Part shown: piece by piece, positions 33,901 through 40,883 of the stretch
Numbering within the stretch: the stretch's first letter is position 1
Layout of the letters: the number at the start of each line of letters is the position of its first letter
Source: Aspidapion aeneum
Taxonomy: Eukaryota > Arthropoda > Insecta > Coleoptera > Brentidae
Assembly: GCA_963576565.1 (NCBI GenBank)
Contig: OY755038.1
Coordinates: forward strand, 204,263,013 to 204,327,012
DNA: 64,000 nucleotides
Direction: 5' to 3'
Notes under the pieces: generated by a model
Told to the model about the DNA's origin: nothing
Seen by the model: only the letters and a program-made list of their open reading frames with translations
Database searches by the model: none
Made by a program: the position numbers and the translations under genes

Positions 33901-33997
33901 ATGGGACGTTTCTTTAAAATTTTAAATAAAGATTCGCAGGAAGTTATAATTTTGCAATCACCTGTGACATTTCTGGGTGTAAGACATTTATCAGCAC
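12770..33997 (-). CDS. CLIP-domain trypsin-like serine protease (seven exons seen, signal exon missing)
   Basis: This is a secreted zymogen of the arthropod CLIP protease family, which acts in haemolymph cascades such as prophenoloxidase or Toll-ligand activation; the substrate is not knowable here. Coding order on the minus strand is 33788-33997, 29918-30064, 27683-27785, 24607-24797, 22897-23030, 20968-21078, 12770-12943. All junctions are GT-AG and phases match throughout: 1070 nt leave two entry bases plus 356 codons including stop. The domains are one CLIP, the activation cleavage DER|IIGG, His57 in TAAHC, Asp102 in HDIALL, Asp189 in KDSCQ and Ser195 in GDSGGP. Asp189 predicts Arg/Lys specificity. 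The CDDEYC loop resembles CLIPB/Easter-type members. The introns are large and full of transposons. It looks intact, but an N-terminal signal exon upstream of 33997 is needed. Confidence 0.9.
12950..13349. other. intron sequence, nothing recognised
   Basis: AT-rich intron sequence between the last protease exon and the inverted-repeat element at 13350. Confidence 0.4.
13350..14810. mobile_element. long inverted-repeat element with foldback-like insertion
   Basis: ACTGCCCGAATTTTATACTC at 13350 is the reverse complement of the block ending at 14810. Arms of about 170-250 bp share CAACGCGATGTG, ATATACCC, CGCGTTGTGTG and an ATCACGATTATCG block. The right arm holds an internal direct duplication: the segment with GATCCACATCGCGTTGTGAG occurs twice, 14700-14740 and 14766-14800. 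No clear target duplication was found. Between the arms lies the array element at 13633-14462. Confidence 0.6.
13633..14462. mobile_element. GGCTC-ended foldback-like element, copy 1
   Basis: It starts GGCTCCGTTATAAAACAGCG and ends with an inverted CGGAGC. The left arm (13650-13930) is an array of about 15-bp units of the form (spacer)ACAAAATAGCGC, with spacers such as TGGG, TGCG and CGGT. The interior has GGATCCTAGAAGGTGTG and TTCCCTGA motifs shared with the copies at 30620, 33170 and 59340. The right arm is mostly lost and replaced by a GATATTTT-type array (14270-14370). No 9-bp duplication was recognised, so the right boundary is uncertain. No ORF of interest. Confidence 0.6.
14815..15288. 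other. intron sequence, nothing recognised
   Basis: AT-rich intron sequence between two inverted-repeat elements. Confidence 0.35.
15290..17415. mobile_element. palindromic DNA transposon, second member with transposase fragments
   Basis: The ends are CAGTTAGCCTGGAGGGC and its inverse. The arms are about 15290-15965 and 16640-17415. The minus strand reads in order [20 protein letters not shown] (within 16320-16532), [29 protein letters not shown] and, after a frameshift, [17 protein letters not shown] down to about 15790. The plus strand at 16690-16870 repeats [22 protein letters not shown] and the SEQA.. segment. The last third of a transposase gene is thus present twice, facing outward. 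It has the same protein family and layout as 7311-9825 but little nucleotide identity to it. Decayed and non-coding. Confidence 0.65.
17420..18100. other. intron sequence, nothing recognised
   Basis: A minus-strand ORF at 17848-18069 (73 codons) shows no recognisable motif. Confidence 0.35.
18101..20896. mobile_element. Helitron/DINE-like element, partially duplicated copy
   Basis: It starts TCTGAGGGCACGGCAGTGCC. A first tandem array (about 18370-19415, seven or so units of about 150 bp) is followed by the left half of the palindromic 3' end (19418-19560). A second array follows (19561-20552) and then the complete palindrome (20555-20896, TCATAACAAAAAC at both outer ends). Units share GCTAGAGAGCTGA, GATAGGAACTATGATAAAAC and CTCCCCTATAAATGTAAAG. 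The layout implies an internal duplication or a recombination between two copies. It lies in the last intron of the protease gene. Confidence 0.65.
20968..21078 (-). CDS. serine protease gene, exon with Asp189
   Basis: A phase 0 exon of 37 codons bounded by TTTTAG and GTAAAC. It encodes [25 protein letters not shown] and FFQKDSCQ. The CAGG motif and the Asp of KDSC (S1 pocket position 189) precede GDSGGP of the next exon directly. Asp here indicates cleavage after Arg or Lys. Confidence 0.92.
21169..22856. mobile_element. hAT-type element, 1.69 kb, in a protease intron
   Basis: The ends CAGGCCCGGACTGGC and (inverted) CAGGCCCGGACGGGC are flanked by ACTAGTAG (21161-21168) and CCTAGTAG (22857-22864), which match at 7 of 8 bases, as for an 8-bp hAT duplication. 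It has no transposase ORF. It contains the interspersed repeat 21255-21860 and a CAGTGGCGGATCC-type MITE remnant at about 22350-22575. It sits between the protease exons at 20968 and 22897 without touching the splice sites. Confidence 0.75.
21255..21860. repeat. interspersed repeat with (CAGA)n and hairpin ends, copy 1
   Basis: Begins near TCTGCCAATATATGGGC and holds two or three internal units with CCTTTCGTTTGATA and CTACCCC. TTCGGTGGATTTTGTTC, a (GACA)n tract at 21690-21717 and a short end hairpin (TAGCTCACACTA) follow. A second copy with the same order is at 52095-52775. Confidence 0.75.
22897..23030 (-). CDS. serine protease gene, exon between Asp102 and Asp189
   Basis: It completes a split Asp codon, then encodes [28 protein letters not shown] and LKLQ, ending in phase 0 at GTAAGG. 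RPICLP and VAGWGKT are conserved trypsin-fold motifs. 44 complete codons. Confidence 0.92.
23172..24133. mobile_element. foldback-like element with GGTCGAAAG arrays and nested inverted repeats
   Basis: GCGGCGGATAGAAGGTCAAA at the left is the inverse of GACCTTTTATCCGCCGC at the right. The right arm is an array of CGACCTTTTGTACTTT-type units (24065-24125). The block CCTAACCGTTGTCAATTAAT occurs at 23495 and 23914 and, inverted, at 23990-24020. Another inverted pair (TTGACATGTTTTCC at 23610, its complement at 23824) lies inside. No target duplication was recognised. It resembles the GATCTTTTGT array element at 32460. Confidence 0.5.
24140..24606. other. intron sequence, nothing recognised
   Basis: AT-rich intron sequence between the foldback-like element and the Asp102 exon. 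Confidence 0.35.
24607..24797 (-). CDS. serine protease gene, exon with catalytic Asp102
   Basis: It follows a TTTTTTTAG acceptor, completes a Leu codon, and encodes [18 protein letters not shown] and [20 protein letters not shown], ending LEREVEFT before a GTATAA donor. HDIALL contains the catalytic Asp. The DPDCDDEYC loop with an extra Cys pair is usual in CLIPB/Easter-like proteases. Confidence 0.93.
24800..26925. other. long intron part, nothing recognised
   Basis: AT-rich with short ORFs lacking motifs (for example minus strand 25070-25288 and 25955-26167). No clear repeat boundary was found. Confidence 0.35.
26930..27370. repeat. diverged tandem repeat, unit about 120-130 bp
   Basis: Three to four diverged units contain GTTCATAAAT, CCATTT(T/C)GGATC(C/T)GCCAT and TTAA(C)ACNCCAAAGTTC blocks at roughly regular spacing. 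Similar GGATCCGCCAT strings occur near 39350 and 43075, so this may be part of a wider interspersed family. Confidence 0.5.
27564..27645. repeat. short GC-richer hairpin
   Basis: AGTGACGCTAGGGTCACTGC and its inverse GCAGTGACCCTAAGTGACGC are separated by about 35 bp. The stem is about 23 bp and stands out from the AT-rich intron 40 bp from the His57 exon. It could be a small MITE or an intronic RNA hairpin. Confidence 0.6.
27683..27785 (-). CDS. serine protease gene, exon with catalytic His57
   Basis: The acceptor TTTTTTAG precedes [20 protein letters not shown], then [13 protein letters not shown], before a GTAAGT donor. CGGSLI and TAAHC are the diagnostic N-terminal barrel motifs, and His of AHC is the catalytic base. 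Phases link correctly to both neighbouring exons. Confidence 0.93.
27790..28078. other. intron sequence, nothing recognised
   Basis: AT-rich intron sequence between the His57 exon and the short repeat at 28080. Confidence 0.35.
28080..28175. repeat. short interspersed repeat, uninterrupted copy
   Basis: AACTTTTTGACAGTTATCAG, CAAATAGCATAGGCCAACG and AATGATATGA occur in the same order at 43746-44465, where a 610-bp element splits the repeat. This copy is the empty site. Confidence 0.75.
28208..28482. mobile_element. small inverted-repeat element (MITE-like)
   Basis: TCGGTTCAGCC plus AAATTACATTAGA at the left is mirrored by TCTAATGTAATTTTTGAGGC and GGCTGAACCGA at the right. An inner pair, AACTTACCCTAGTC and GCTTAGGGTAAGTT, continues the arms. 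About 275 bp, no ORF. Confidence 0.6.
28745..29572. repeat. nested inverted repeats around GGGACTCACATT
   Basis: AGTCCCAGGGACTCACATT (28750-28768) has an inverse-like partner AATGTGAGTCCCGGGGACT (29544-29562). Between them lies a clearer MITE at 28968-29275 with ends TGTCTCATTTAAAAC and GTTTTAAATGAGACA. The outer pairing may be coincidence or an older element. Confidence 0.45.
29918..30064 (-). CDS. serine protease gene, zymogen activation exon
   Basis: The acceptor TTTTTTCTAG and the donor GTAAAA flank 49 codons. It encodes [24 protein letters not shown] and then [20 protein letters not shown]. Cleavage between Arg and Ile of DERIIGG would release the new N-terminus. The upstream Cys (ENCG) is the conserved residue that ties the light chain to the catalytic chain. 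Confidence 0.93.
30127..30619 (+). mobile_element. RTE-type LINE fragment, 5' part
   Basis: It shows [20 protein letters not shown], then in shifted frames [20 protein letters not shown] and [14 protein letters not shown], with the catalytic YADD at about 30393. The C-terminal part continues at 31764 after an inserted foldback element. The KIRIEKAR and RMIAN pattern of the 3' half recalls insect endonuclease-reverse transcriptases of the RTE group. Several frameshifts and stops. It lies in the intron between the CLIP and activation exons. Confidence 0.8.
30620..31763. mobile_element. GGCTCTG foldback-like element, copy 2, with exact 9-bp duplication
   Basis: It begins GGCTCTGTAACGAAATAGCG and ends with the inverse CTATTTTATTACAGAGCC. 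ATAAATTAT occurs on both sides (30611-30619 and 31764-31772). Removing the element and one copy restores the LINE frame ([12 protein letters not shown]). The left arm (30632-30925) is an array of AAAATAGCGCGTATC and AAAATAGCGCGTGTTC units; the right arm (31448-31755) is its inverse. Inside is a second inverted layer: GGATCCCAAAGGGTGT with AACCGAACCGA on the left, and GGTTCGGTTCGG with CCCTTTAGGATCC on the right. No transposase ORF. Nine-base duplications and repeat-array arms match Drosophila Foldback and MULE-type elements. Confidence 0.85.
31764..32320 (+). mobile_element. RTE-type LINE fragment, 3' part
   Basis: It resumes the interrupted LINE with [28 protein letters not shown] and, with frameshifts, RRMQK-like, LGHI-like and [18 protein letters not shown]. 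The terminal TRMIAN motif and the following AGAAGAAGAAG are characteristic of this LINE group's C-terminus. No intact ORF. The poly-A end is not sharp. Confidence 0.78.
32460..33165. mobile_element. inverted arrays of GATCTTTTGT units
   Basis: The left arm (about 32500-32745) is an array of TTCGATCTTTTGT(C/A)TTT units. The right arm (about 32940-33160) is the inverse, AAAGATCGAAAAACA. The loop of about 190 bp is unrelated. The arrays create long artefactual low-complexity ORFs on both strands. Layout and unit length match the GGCTCTG foldback arms, and it abuts a fragment of that family, but the unit is different. Confidence 0.65.
33166..33655. mobile_element. GGCTCTG foldback-like element, copy 3, interior fragment in reverse orientation
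   Basis: 33170-33320 is the inverse of 31315-31450 in copy 2 (TTAGGTATATTCACATAAAC, AAGCCAATGGCTTGCC). It continues with GATTCTAGAGGGTGTG, many AACCGAACCG repeats, a central AACCGGTTTGG switch and CACCCTCTAGGATCCCG, then an AATAGCG remnant at 33615. The terminal arrays are missing or replaced by the GATCTTTTGT arrays. Confidence 0.65.
33788..33997 (-). CDS. serine protease gene, CLIP-domain exon
   Basis: The acceptor TTTTAG (33998-33999) and the donor GTAAGA flank a 210-nt exon. It encodes [37 protein letters not shown] and [11 protein letters not shown]. Six cysteines have CLIP spacing and give three disulfides; the domain regulates zymogen localisation and activation. Two bases enter and one leaves, so the next exon (29918-30064) completes Asp. 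It is close in layout to the orphan CLIP exon at 3722-3958. Confidence 0.92.
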
Positions 33998-34007
33998 CTA
34001 AAACTCA

Positions 34008-34912
34008 GTGTTAAAAAATAATAAAAAAGAAAAACTTCAATTAAATTTAGTTAATTATAAATTCTTAAGCGCTCCAGAGAAGATCAATTATTATATTAGG
34101 GTCATATTTGATGACAATATGTCATTCTCAGAACACATATTATTTAAAAAAAAGAGCGCTCAAAAAGTGTCTGGACTTATAGTTCGGAATATAACGTCTT
34201 TTAGTACTGATGTTAGTCTCAAACTTTTTGAAAGTTTAGTGTTGCCGATAATAGAATATAGTAGTGTAATATGGTCTCCACAGTATCAAATTTGGATAAG
34301 TGCTATTGAAGGAGTACAGCGTAGATTTTTAAAAAGTTATGTTTAATAGAAAGTTAGGCGTTTACCCTCAATGTGGAGGTGAAGATGCCTCTGTATAATG
34401 TTTAAAATTCTGAAAAATAATATTGATTGTCCGAAAATATTTAATCAGCTCCCATTTTTCGTTAACAGATTGAATTCTAGAAGTAAAAGTGTGTTTTACT
34501 TAGCTTATCCAAGGACTAACCTTTTTAAGAGTTCTCCTATATACAGTTTATCCAACCTGTTTAATCAGTATGCCTCAAATATTGACATTGATAATATCAC
34601 ATTAAAAGCATTTAAGAAGATATTAGATCTAGAACTTCGTGAGGATTAGTGATAAGTGTTGGATCTCGTGTGCGGTTGCCAGATGGCTACTGCCCCAATA
34701 GAACATGAAAGTTACTCCGGTATGGTTCAGTCAGAAACGAGTATAATATGTTTATGGTTCAGTGCTGCAGACTCCGAACCACACAATAAGTGTAATTAGT
34801 GTGTTCTATATGTACCTACTTTTTATTGTGTATTTTAGTACTTGTATCTGTAATTGGCGTAATGCTGTTGATACATTGAAGAATAGATAAATAAAAAATA
34901 AAATAAATAAAA
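34008..34912 (+). mobile_element. 5'-truncated LINE, C-terminal reverse transcriptase region
   Basis: Two frames, 34008-34346 and 34398-34649, encode YYIRVIFDDNMSFSEHI, LFESLVLPIIEYSSVIWSPQ and IEGVQRRFLK, then FKILKNNIDCP, QLPFFVN and SPIYSLSNLFN. These are the thumb and C-terminal segments of a Jockey/CR1-like LINE related to the one at 1-3660. It ends with an A-rich (AAATA)n tail at about 34885-34912. It starts 11 bp from the acceptor of the CLIP exon, within the upstream intron. Confidence 0.8.
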
Positions 34913-34914
34913 TT

Positions 34915-36285
34915 AAATTCACAATTAAAATCACAAACACTCCAATGTTTTATCAATCGCCAGTTCAGTGAATCTCTCGAGTCGTTTATTGTTTGTGAAC
35001 GGTATGGTTTCCAATGTGGATTTGTTCTTTTTGGCCTTAACTTTGGCGGTATACAGCCAAAAAAAAGTCAAAACAAAAGAAAAGAGGAGTAGACGCTGGT
35101 CGAAAGTGTGGTATAAACTGACAAGCCGCTTTACTCTCGAACATTTACTAAAAGTTCTGCGAGATACTGAATCAGATGGTTACAAAAATTTGCTTCGAAT
35201 GGATCATAACAGTTTTGATACATTATTAGCATTAATTCGGCCAGACATCTCTCAACTCTGGGTGATCGCGGTACAGCGCCCAGGTAGCAAGGTCACGTTT
35301 ATTAAACGTCAAAAACAGGTCATTTTTAATGACCATTGACGTCTCTAACCTGATGTGTAAATGACCTTTAAATGTCGTTCAAAAGACACACCCAAAATGA
35401 CGTCATTTTTAGACGTTTTAAAGACGTCAGCAATATGACGTATTTGGGACCAAATCAGAACATCAGACACACAGACACAAGCCAGTTTATGACTTTTTTT
35501 AAACTCGTCTGAATATATGAAATATTCCCTGCAGTTGAGAACACTGAAGGAAACTTAGACACAGAAGGTGACTCTTCTGTGACTTAGACCTGAAAGTACT
35601 GGAACAGGTACAGCGGTGTTCGTCTGTCAGGTACAGATCAAAATAGACTTATACCTAGACTTACACATCTCCACCTTAAAGCGAAAGAAGCCTCGAAGTT
35701 TGTCTTGATTTAATATTTATTTTATTTTACATACGTACCCCCACATTCCGTATAAATTCGGTCAAGTACTGACTGGGGCACCATCTATGTAAGTATGAGT
35801 GTATGTCCTTTGGACAAAGTGGGCAGTGTGGGTAGTGACCAATTTATGACGTTTTTCAGACGTCAAAAACTACAGTACGAAAAGACGTCAAGTAACTGAC
35901 GCCCTAAACATTTTTTGGTAGATGACTTGCTGGTCATCCAAATGACCACTTTTCGACGAAAAAAAGACGTCATTTGATGACTTCTTGCTACGCGAGCGCT
36001 ATTAGAGGCACAAAAAAGTCTTTATCCGCAATGTTTTCGCCGTCCACGGGGCTCAAAGAGGTATCCATTATCGTGGCTTGCCGAACAATTGTCAATCGCT
36101 CGATTAGACGATCAATTGCGAGCATCAATCAGAGCTCTCAATGTGCTTCAATCAAAAATCCTTCAATCGTCGTGAATCCATTGATCAATCGCATCAATCG
36201 TTTCCGACACGATCAATCAATGCATCAATGAGACCGATTGTCAATCGCGATTGTCATTTTAATTAATCGTCCCGGGGGCACTTTA
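34915..36285 (+). mobile_element. Harbinger-type transposase-derived fragment, copy C
   Basis: The frame 34968-35270 carries RLLFVNGMVSNV, KRSRRWSKVWYKL, LLKVLRDTESDGYK, LLRMDHNSFDTLLALIRPD and ISQL, then is split by the element at 35280-35994 and resumes LSAMF..., ending in a GTCAATCGCGATTGTCA and GTCCCGGGGGC terminus. The MDHNSFDTLLALI stretch resembles the segment upstream of the DDE domain in PIF/Harbinger transposases. No catalytic domain. Its left terminus is lost against the LINE tail. Confidence 0.6.
35280..35994. mobile_element. GTAGCAAG-ended DNA element, 715 bp, rich in ACGTCA motifs
   Basis: The left CCAGGTAGCAAGGTCA and the right inverse CGCGTAGCAAGAAGTCA share GTAGCAAG. AGCGC lies on both sides (35275-35279, 35995-35999), and copy B at 4917 shows the joined empty site (CAGCGC followed by TA). 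ACGTC or its inverse recurs at least ten times near both ends, including a palindromic TGACGTCA near 35400. No ORF. Confidence 0.6.
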
Positions 36286-36344
36286 GGCACATCCAAATTA
36301 TTCGAAAAAGTTATAAGTTCGAGCGATTGACAATCGTTCGGCCA

Positions 36345-36812
36345 GTTGCTTGATAGCCACGATAATGGATACCTAGTTGAGCCCATATACAATATTACGT
36401 ATATGGTTGAGCCCCGTGGACTCCAAAACCATCGCGGATAATAATACTACTAATGTTTCAAAACCGTTATGATCCATTCGAAGATAATTCTTGTAAACAT
36501 CTGGTTCAGTATCTCTCAGAACTTTTAGCAAATGTTCATGGGTAAAGGGGCTTCTCAGTTTATACCCCTCTTTCGACAAGCGTCTCCTCCTCTTTTCTTT
36601 TGTCTTCGCTTTTTTTTGGCTGTACACGGCTAAAGTTAAGGCCAAAAAGCCCAAATCGACATGGAAACCATACCATTCACAAACAATAAACGACTCGAGA
36701 GACTCACTGAACTGATGATTAATAAAACATTGAAGTGTAGAATGAAGCTCCATCAATCGCGATTGTCATTTTAATTGTTTATTTAATTGATCGTCTCGGG
36801 GGCGCTATAGAT
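36345..36812 (-). mobile_element. Harbinger-type transposase-derived fragment, copy D, inverted
   Basis: The minus frame 36373-36756 encodes DLGFLALTLAVYSQKKAKTK, EHLLKVLRDTEPDVYK and NYLRMDHNGFETLV. The terminus (36790-36812) is GATCGTCTCGGGGGCGCT, the inverse of the copy B and C ends. It lies tail to tail with copy C, giving a large inverted pair. Confidence 0.6.
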
Positions 36813-36814
36813 AG

Positions 36815-38380
36815 CTATATGACATTTATAATTGGTTATACAAAAAATCATCATTTGCATAATATTTATAATTGGTTACTTACCAACAATAATTACAAAA
36901 AATGGGCAAATCCAAAGAAAACTAAAACTCACACAAAATTTATTGTTTTTCAACATATTTTGCTATAAGCTTTTATTCAATGAACTTCATTTAAAAAATC
37001 TTATAAACCTCAGATTAACACAATAAGTGATTTTTAAAAACGAATAGCTTTAACAATTTTTATAATTTTAAAGTTATTAAAATTTTTCTATAAAACAATT
37101 AAAAAAATCCCGGGAGCATTATATTTATTCTCATAGTTATTCTTTAATATTTCTGGTTAAAACAAGAACAGTTTTCATGTAAGTAAACTTAATAATTTAA
37201 TTGGAAAAGTGGGCAATCTTTAAATGGTAAAGATTGTTTGCAAGATAAACATTTGCTTTATTTGGCAGTGAGAAGATTAAATCAAACTAAAAATTTTAGA
37301 ATTAATTTTATTTAAATACCTACACATTTCGATCAACAACATATCTTTAATAGTTGTCATTGACGTCATCATCCCTTGCGCTTTGAGCAATTTGCTCACC
37401 GTTTTTGAAAAACCACCATCATTTGGTATTGCGGCGGGAGACGCCACTTCTAGCAGTTCTAGCTAATACCTATAATAGTCTATGGACAAATCGGCCTAAA
37501 AGAGGGTTTCGTGTGCAATTCGTGCCAACTTTTTGCCCATAAGCCAAGTTGGTTAAGGGCACTCCATAGATCAGGTTTTGACTTGTTGTCATTCTGGTAA
37601 ATGCGTTTTTTTAAAGATATGTCCCCCACCACTTTCTTTTGCACGATACTTTTTAAAACGATGTATCTTTCTTAAAATTAGTCGTAGAGGGTTGAAAAAA
37701 ATGGCAAATGAATCAGTAAACATCCGCAATAAAATAACTTTGTATTATATATTTCAAAATTTTGCTTCGTTTTTTAGTTTTTTTTGTATAGCTAGTAAAG
37801 TTTAACCTATATTTTAATAAAACCAAAGCAAAATTTTTGAAAAAAGTTCAAATAAAAGTTATAGAATGAACATTTTTCTTTAATTTGGTGTATATAAGTC
37901 TTATATAGGTGTATATTTTATATTTGTTTCAATAAAAAAACAATTTGTTGTCACCAAAACGACTACCGAAGGTGTATAACCGTACGAGGACGCCTATAAG
38001 GCGGCGCGCGTCTTTACGCACCTGAGACGTCTGGTAAAACAGGTGATTTCTATTATTATTGTTATCGTTGTTTGATGGACATTATCAAACAACATTGTTA
38101 TTGTTATTTTTGAAAGTGAATATCAATCGACGAAAGTTTTTACAATATTGTGCAGGTGCTAGAGGTAGTTGAGTATGCAAAATATGAGGACTGCAGTTTG
38201 ACAATGGATCCTAGCTGAGAATAGGTCACAGACTAACGATTTGGATGTTGCCGGGCAAGTTTTTGGTCCGATTTTTTTTATCCCTCCTCCTTATATAGTC
38301 GTGTTCGAATTTCTAAAAATGTAACTAAGTTGACGCCCTAAAGACACAATGACATAGAAATGGAACAAAAATGTGTAAAA
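36815..38380. other. AT-rich stretch, nothing recognised
   Basis: No domain-bearing ORF. A GC-richer patch at 37960-38040 (ACGAGGACGCCTATAAGG) has no identifiable function. Confidence 0.35.
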
Positions 38381-38384
38381 TCTA

Positions 38385-39250
38385 ATTTAAAAATAAAATT
38401 ATATTAGTTTTTTAAATTTTAGCTGCAAATCCCCCAAAACCGCCCAGAGTACACAAATCCTGAAATTTTTAGATTTTTTTCAAGTTTTCTTAAAAACCAA
38501 GCTTACGGAAAACTATGTACTAATCTTTATTGTAGACCATAAAATTTACTTTTCAACAATGTATAAGTCAGTGGGGTACGACTAATGACAAACTCTCCAG
38601 CGGCGTCCGTTTATTGAGGTAGTGTAAATAAATTTAAAAAAGAAACATGTTTATTACAATGGTGGGTGTGCTTTCGGGCTGTTCGGCCGTCGTCGTTGGA
38701 AATTCGTTCTCGACGTTTGGCCATCTCGAGTGGATGGCATCTTCAGGAGATGTTGACTGTTTGTCGGCTTCTCGAAGACTGTCTTCGAAGACTGTGAAGA
38801 ACGAATTTCCAACGACGACGGCCGAACAGCCCGAAAGCACTCCCACCATTGGACGATGGCCGCGAAAGCCTTTCACAATTTGTATGTTTATTACAGGTTT
38901 TACCCGTATTTCTTAAAAACCGAGCTCTATATCAAAAAATATAATACACAATTTGTTATAGACAATAAAATTGCCTTTTAAATGATGTATAATAAGGCAA
39001 TGGCAGTTTTATCTATAAAAATTTAGGGGCGTCCGTAAATAAAATCAATTTTGAAAAATCACTAAATTTATCAATTTTTTACAAGCTTTATCCAATTTTA
39101 TCAAAAATAAAGCTTTTTGGAAAAAATTCTTTTGCGTTTATTGTAGAGAATAAAATTTCCTTTTTACCAATGTATTAGTCAGTGGGGTCAGGCTAATGAC
39201 AAACTCTCCAGCGGCGTCCGTTTATTAGGAAAATATAAAAAAATTAAAGA
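38385..39250. repeat. diverged tandem repeat, interrupted by a hairpin insertion
   Basis: GACAAACTCTCCAGCGGCGT followed by CCGTTTATT occurs at 38588 and 39200. AAAATTTACTTTTCAACAAT-like and ATGTATAAGTCAGTGGGG-like blocks recur before each. The middle unit, near 38950, is more diverged. Confidence 0.55.
38659..38883. mobile_element. perfect-arm hairpin insertion with 12-bp flanking duplication
   Basis: Arms of about 55 bp (GGGCTGTTCGGCCGTCGTCG and its inverse) are nearly identical. The insert is flanked by ATGTTTATTACA at 38647-38658 and 38884-38895. Right of the right arm there are about 30 unpaired bases (GAAAGCCTTTCACAATTTGT). The palindrome makes overlapping ORFs on both strands, which are not genes. 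The class is unknown. Confidence 0.6.
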
Positions 39251-39388
39251 AACCTTGTTTGAAAATGTTTTCAAGGCTGATATATTATGGGTTCATTCAC
39301 TTAAATTATGCTTATCTAATAGGCTAGCTGTGAAGATTTCAGATCCGCCATAGATCCATTTATTTTTTTAAAGAAACTGACCTATGCC

Positions 39389-39583
39389 CACTCGAATTCC
39401 GCCGTTAAATTTATCAAAAAATTCTGCTGAAATAATTGAAATGTAATGTAAAGGGAGTAAATTTAAACATCCATGCTCCACGCATAAAAACAATGCGAGT
39501 AATACGATTAAACTAATGACCTCTGCCAGGTTTGATTTTTCTGATTTAAAGAACGCTAAAATGCCCAATATTGGCCCTATCAC
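39389..39583 (-). CDS. weak candidate for the protease signal-peptide exon
   Basis: A minus-strand frame has a strongly hydrophobic run, EVISLIVLLALFLCVEHG, and could end at a GTCAGT donor (39388-39383) with one base carried over. That phase matches the CLIP exon at 33788-33997. Against it: the methionine lies far upstream of the hydrophobic run, the 30 residues after it look unlike a CLIP protease N-terminus, and the donor is not ideal. A one in three phase match is expected by chance. Confidence 0.2.
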
Positions 39584-39599
39584 TCATATAGGCTGCAGA

Positions 39600-40430
39600 T
39601 AAAATCTATCTTTATTCGAAGGAGCCAAGAGAAAAGTGGCAGCGTGTTCGACGTTTCTTTAGGTTTCAGTGGGTCTCGGTCGCATCGAGTCAGAGTGTGA
39701 TCCACTGCATTGCACAGGGCTACCGAATTTCATATCAAATATATATGAAAAAGAAATGCATATAATAAAATAAAAATCAATAAAGATGTTTTTAAAATAA
39801 ATAAACGTATTTTTGCAGAAAAATACGGTAGTGTCATGGGTCCGTGGCATTCTCATTTCTGTCTGCAACTGAGGCATGTTTAACAAAAATAACATAATAT
39901 GTCCAAAACAAAAAAATTTCAGAAAATAAAAAAACGGTTTATTTTAAAACGAATAATACAAATTTTAACTGCTCATATCTTGGCACTTGTGGTGTTTGTG
40001 CAGAATCTTATTTAATGGTCTTAAAGCCATCCATTTTTTCGACTAGATGACGCCACTAACTCATTTACGTCAAATTTGGACTTATGCGGTTTTTGTAAAA
40101 CACGCCTCGATTGCTTTTTTTAAATATTTTGTCTCTTTTGGCTTTTTCGATTCTAGGAATCTTTTTTCTACATCGATGATTTGTTCTAGGAAGCGCACAT
40201 CAATTGGACCATAAGTTAAAAATAAAACCTCGTCAAGTACTTAATTGTTATTCCAGTTCTGGTTAATTTCGCAAATTTCTTATTGTAATTACAGTAACCA
40301 GTATAGCAATGACAAAATTCTTTATCTTTAAGAGTATAAAAGAAGAAAGAAGTAAGCACCAAAGTAAAACAACGACAGAACAACGGCTTGCCTAAGCCTT
40401 GATCAAAGTTACTTTGGGCAGGTTAGATCA
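39600..40430. other. AT-rich stretch, nothing recognised
   Basis: No domain-bearing ORF and no clear repeat boundary were found. Confidence 0.35.
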
Positions 40431-40572
40431 GATGGTGATGACGAGTCGTTAAATACCGAGATGAATTCCAAGACGTGCGCAAGCGTTGATCTGTCACTTC
40501 TGCCAACCAATCAACTGACAGATATTTCAGTATGGTTTTATACAGCAAAACTTTAATAATTCCCAGTTCTTT

Positions 40573-40883
40573 TTGATGAAAATTCGTCGTTTTTGTTCTG
40601 TGAAAATGCCGGTGACGTGCAAGTTGTGTGACAAATTATTTAGTGCCCAATTTAATTTGAATAAACACTGTCATCGGGGTTCTACTGTATGTCTATGCTA
40701 CGATAAACATTTTTTTAAAAGATTTAGCGCATTTAAATTTGTCAATACTCCCAAGGCAAAACAAAATAAACGTGAAATGCATATAGAAGAAATACTGCAT
40801 ATACCTCAAAAAATATTAATCGCAGCACATAGATATTGTATATGTTTGAAATCAAAAAGAAAAGACGAATCTTACACCCTGTA
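40573..40883 (+). pseudogene. fragment with a C2H2-like zinc-finger motif
   Basis: The frame starts MMKIRRFCSVKMPVTCKLCD and shows CKLCDKLFSAQFNLNKHCH followed by VCLCYDKHFFKRFSAF, a C2H2-like pair with odd histidine spacing. The frame reads on into the MITE at 40884, so its 3' end is broken. It may be part of a transposon protein. Function unknown. Confidence 0.35.

Noticed and set aside
38634..38916. Two overlapping ORFs of 80-89 codons on opposite strands with near-identical sequence
   Set aside because: Explained by the palindromic insertion at 38659-38883.
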